Positions 7,183-8,337 of a stretch of DNA of 8,337 bases are shown here, piece by piece. Every line of letters begins with the position of its first letter. Within the stretch, counting starts at the first letter, position 1. Made by a program: the position numbers and the translations under genes. Under the pieces are notes generated by a model, which worked only from the letters and a program-made list of their open reading frames with translations, did no database searches and had not been told where the DNA came from. The stretch spans positions 1 to 8,337 of the forward strand of contig JAKEGN010000411.1 of the NCBI GenBank assembly GCA_022615525.1, written 5' to 3'. This stretch comes from Woeseiaceae bacterium. Lineage in GTDB: Bacteria > Pseudomonadota > Gammaproteobacteria > Steroidobacterales > Woeseiaceae.

Positions 7183-7237
7183 CCAGCGCCCCCACTGCAC
7201 CGCCGAGGCATCGCACGCCGTGGCCTTGACGTCACTG

Positions 7238-7265
7238 TTGCCATGATCAAGGATTGACCTAACCT
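7238..7265 (+). promoter_or_regulatory. Candidate sigma70 promoter for the 101-aa membrane protein gene
   Basis: TTGCCA (7238-7243) matches five of six -35 bases and TAACCT (7260-7265) three of six -10 bases, with a 16-bp spacer. Transcription would begin near 7272, some 15 bases before the ATG at 7287. A perfect 8-bp palindrome, TGACGTCA (7227-7234), lies just upstream of the -35 and could be chance. Confidence 0.35.
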
Positions 7266-7286
7266 TGGCCCGATCGCGTTGGCACG

Positions 7287-7592
7287 ATGCCCGAATCAAT
7301 GCACGAACTGAAACAGACCCTGCTCAACGAAGTGGCGCTGTTCCTAGGCCTTTTTTTCGCCGGAATCGTTTTGCTGCCTATTGCCATCTACCTTGTTGGG
7401 CAGGCTGTCTTCGGAGACTACGGAGGACAGGGATTCACCGATTTTTACGCAAGCCTGCACTACGAGCTTCGGCGCGGTCAGCAGGTCACCTGGTACCTGG
7501 TCCTTTCCCCTTACCTTGGCTGGCAACTTTTTCGCCTCACGATTTACGCATTTCGCAAGTTGCGAAGTCCCCCCTCGTACACAGGTGGCTGA
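7287..7592 (+). CDS. Small membrane protein of unknown function (101 aa)
   Basis: The 101-residue product has a strong hydrophobic segment at about 15-41 (VALFLGLFFAGIVLLPIAIYLVGQAVF), then a polar loop rich in Gly and aromatics (GDYGGQGFTDFYASLHYELRRG, about 43-64), then a second hydrophobic stretch (VTWYLVLSPYLGWQLFRLTIYAF, about 67-89) and a basic tail. The loop and the SPYLGWQL segment look like conserved sequence rather than a random frame, and I have an impression of similar small proteins in gammaproteobacteria without an assigned role. The ATG at 7287 is used; another ATG at 7299 is possible. Neither has a clear Shine-Dalgarno. The gene ends 172 bp before the next. Confidence 0.75.
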   Translation: MPESMHELKQTLLNEVALFLGLFFAGIVLLPIAIYLVGQAVFGDYGGQGFTDFYASLHYELRRGQQVTWYLVLSPYLGWQLFRLTIYAFRKLRSPPSYTGG

Positions 7593-7615
7593 TTTGCAAT
7601 CCGGGTCCGCAATAG

Positions 7616-7631
7616 TGTGACGCAGCTCACA
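7616..7631. promoter_or_regulatory. Perfect CRP-type operator TGTGA-N6-TCACA
   Basis: TGTGA (7616-7620) and TCACA (7627-7631) are separated by six bases, CGCAGC. Both halves are exact matches to the CRP (cAMP receptor) consensus, and the dyad extends outward with a further TA/TA pair (7613-7614 with 7633-7634). AT-rich DNA follows on the downstream side. The dyad centre at 7623.5 lies about 141 bp before the ATG at 7765 and just after a same-strand gene, so the only sensible target is the 119-aa protein gene. CRP, Vfr or a CRP/FNR-family relative could bind. Confidence 0.7.
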
Positions 7632-7654
7632 TTACTTGCATTAATAACAATATG

Positions 7655-7682
7655 TTGTGCGTTAAACCGTAGAAATTATGTT
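7655..7682 (+). promoter_or_regulatory. Candidate CRP-dependent promoter, first option
   Basis: TTGTGC (7655-7660, three of six -35 bases) and TATGTT (7677-7682, four of six -10 bases) are 16 bp apart. The start near 7689 would put the CRP dyad centre at about -65, close to the class I spacing of -61.5. The weak -35 is what one expects of an activator-dependent promoter. A competing -10 lies at 7715-7720. Confidence 0.3.
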
Positions 7683-7690
7683 AAGGGTCG

Positions 7691-7710
7691 TGCATGCTCC
7701 GAATGCATGC
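7691..7710. repeat. Repeated TGCATGC element, 13 bp apart
   Basis: TGCATGC occurs at 7691-7697 and 7704-7710. Its GCATGC core is itself palindromic, so the pair reads both as a direct repeat and as an inverted repeat with a 7-base gap. It sits between the CRP-like site and the candidate -10 TATAGT, where a repressor or co-regulator could bind. A short RNA hairpin is the alternative. Confidence 0.4.
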
Positions 7711-7714
7711 CGTT

Positions 7715-7720
7715 TATAGT
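7715..7720 (+). promoter_or_regulatory. Candidate -10 element TATAGT, second option
   Basis: TATAGT matches five of six -10 bases, with no good -35 at the right distance. A start near 7727 would give a leader of about 38 bases for the gene at 7765 and place the CRP dyad near -103, roughly four helical turns upstream of the class I position. Confidence 0.3.
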
Positions 7721-7764
7721 TATAGGCCCCTGACCGACGTGACCCGAATTGCCGGACAACGCAC

Positions 7765-8124
7765 ATGAATCGTTTTCTTGAATGGCTCGGTCGGAAGCTG
7801 TTTGGCCGCAAAGCACCACCGCCCAGGGAGCCGTTGCGCCAGACAGGGGCGCGTATGGCGCCGAGACCCAGGCCCGCGAAACCCGCCACACCGGCACCGC
7901 AAGTCGAACAGGTCGCGACCTTCGAAGGTACGATCGAGGACGGCGGTCCCGGGAAGAACGTATTGATTCGAAACCGCTTCGTACGCGAGGACACCGGCAC
8001 GCACGAGACATTGAAAATCATCAGTGACGACATGCTCGAGTCAACGGAAGAATATGGCCTCGACCCCTACAACACCGGACGCTTCGACCGATCGAAATCC
8101 TGGGATTCGCAGAACCGCAAGTGA
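7765..8124 (+). CDS. Conserved-looking small protein of unknown function (119 aa)
   Basis: The ATG at 7765 starts a 119-residue protein in three parts. Residues 1-16 (MNRFLEWLGRKLFGRK) form a basic amphipathic helix that could bind membrane or a partner. Residues 17-48 are a Pro/Ala/Arg-rich, probably disordered linker. Residues 49-119 look like a compact conserved module (FEGTIEDGGPGKNVLIRNRFVREDTGTHETLKIISDD, written here as about 53-89, then the motif YGLDPYNTGRFDRSKSWD near 97-114). There is no transmembrane segment, signal peptide or Cys. I do not recognise a named domain, although the DPYNTGRFDRSK tail resembles uncharacterised gammaproteobacterial proteins. No clear Shine-Dalgarno is seen. 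The gene is the evident target of the CRP-type site upstream, which would tie its expression to cAMP or another effector of that family. Confidence 0.75.
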   Translation: MNRFLEWLGRKLFGRKAPPPREPLRQTGARMAPRPRPAKPATPAPQVEQVATFEGTIEDGGPGKNVLIRNRFVREDTGTHETLKIISDDMLESTEEYGLDPYNTGRFDRSKSWDSQNRK

Positions 8125-8169
8125 CCGTTTGCCACGCGGCCGAGCACTGACCGGAGCGGCGATAGCAAA

Positions 8170-8198
8170 TTGACCCTGCGTTGCGCCAAAGTTAGGCT
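8170..8198 (+). promoter_or_regulatory. Sigma70 promoter for the gene at the right edge
   Basis: TTGACC (8170-8175) matches five of six -35 bases and lies 17 bp from TAGGCT (8193-8198), which keeps the key T, A and final T of the -10. Transcription near 8205 would give a leader of about 26 bases before the ATG at 8231. Confidence 0.5.
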
Positions 8199-8230
8199 GA
8201 GCCAACACCCATAAAGAGCCGGATTGCGTA

Positions 8231-8337
8231 ATGCGTGTCTCGTTCGAGCTTGACGATGACGACCTCAAGCATTTCCGCCTCATAATGCTGGAGGCGCGCA
8301 AGAGCGCGGCGCGCATGTCGCCGGAGGACATAGTTGC
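8231..8337 (+). CDS. N-terminus of a gene cut by the window edge, possibly YkvA/DUF1232-like
   Basis: The ATG at 8231 opens a frame that runs off the window after 35 codons: MRVSFELDDDDLKHFRLIML and then EARKSAARMSPEDIVA. The start is supported by a good promoter ending 33 bases upstream; the ribosome site is weak (AAAGAG at 8213-8218). The beginning, with a short strand followed by an acidic D-D-D-L-K-H-F-R helix, resembles from memory the N-terminal region of gammaproteobacterial proteins that carry a C-terminal YkvA (DUF1232) membrane domain. That domain would lie outside the window, so the name is a guess; the coding call itself is firmer. Confidence 0.65.
   Translation, partial: MRVSFELDDDDLKHFRLIMLEARKSAARMSPEDIV

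Noticed and set aside
7227..7234. Palindrome TGACGTCA as an operator
   Set aside because: Eight-base palindromes arise by chance, nothing flanks it symmetrically, and no known bacterial regulator is implied. It is mentioned only alongside the nearby promoter.
7662..8033. Minus-strand frames over the 119-aa gene and its upstream gap
   Set aside because: Three overlapping minus frames of similar size compete, none with a domain. The plus frame has a motif-like conserved tail and the promoter orientation fits it.

Overview
The window looks like chromosomal DNA of a GC-rich gammaproteobacterium. The evidence is the style of the proteins (a Ycf46-like AAA+ ATPase, several Sec/Lol lipoproteins, an NlpC/P60 lipoprotein), sigma70-like promoters, and a perfect CRP-type dyad. 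I cannot name the genus. Similarity to marine-sediment Woeseia-like lineages is only an impression. I see no IS element, phage gene, CRISPR array, rRNA or tRNA, so this reads as a normal core or semi-core region made mostly of poorly characterised genes.

Layout. Positions 1-1354 hold two overlapping plus-strand lipoprotein genes of unknown function; the first is cut by the window edge. A minus-strand NlpC/P60 cell-wall hydrolase lipoprotein (1400-1909) converges on them. Divergent from it is a membrane-associated gluzincin metallopeptidase of the Peptidase_MA/M61-like type (1968-3302), followed after 56 bp by a Ycf46-type AAA+ ATPase (3359-4849). Next comes a 600-residue cytoplasmic protein built from two long coiled coils and a C-terminal FHA domain (4935-6737), with its own extended -10 promoter almost touching the start codon. 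Two small membrane proteins (6868-7182 and 7287-7592) follow. A 172-bp regulatory gap carries a perfect TGTGA-N6-TCACA site ahead of a 119-residue protein of unknown function (7765-8124). The start of a further gene (8231 to the edge), possibly of the YkvA/DUF1232 type, closes the window behind a good sigma70 promoter.

How the parts may fit together. The left part is envelope-directed: three lipoproteins, one a peptidoglycan hydrolase, and an anchored metallopeptidase. The centre pairs an AAA+ remodelling ATPase with a phosphopeptide-reader/coiled-coil scaffold. They are adjacent and co-oriented, but a promoter separates them, so a joint function is inference. Shine-Dalgarno sequences are scarce; only the start at 656 has a clean one. 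No gene-free stretch exceeds 300 bases; the longest, 7593-7764, holds the CRP-like site and short repeats.
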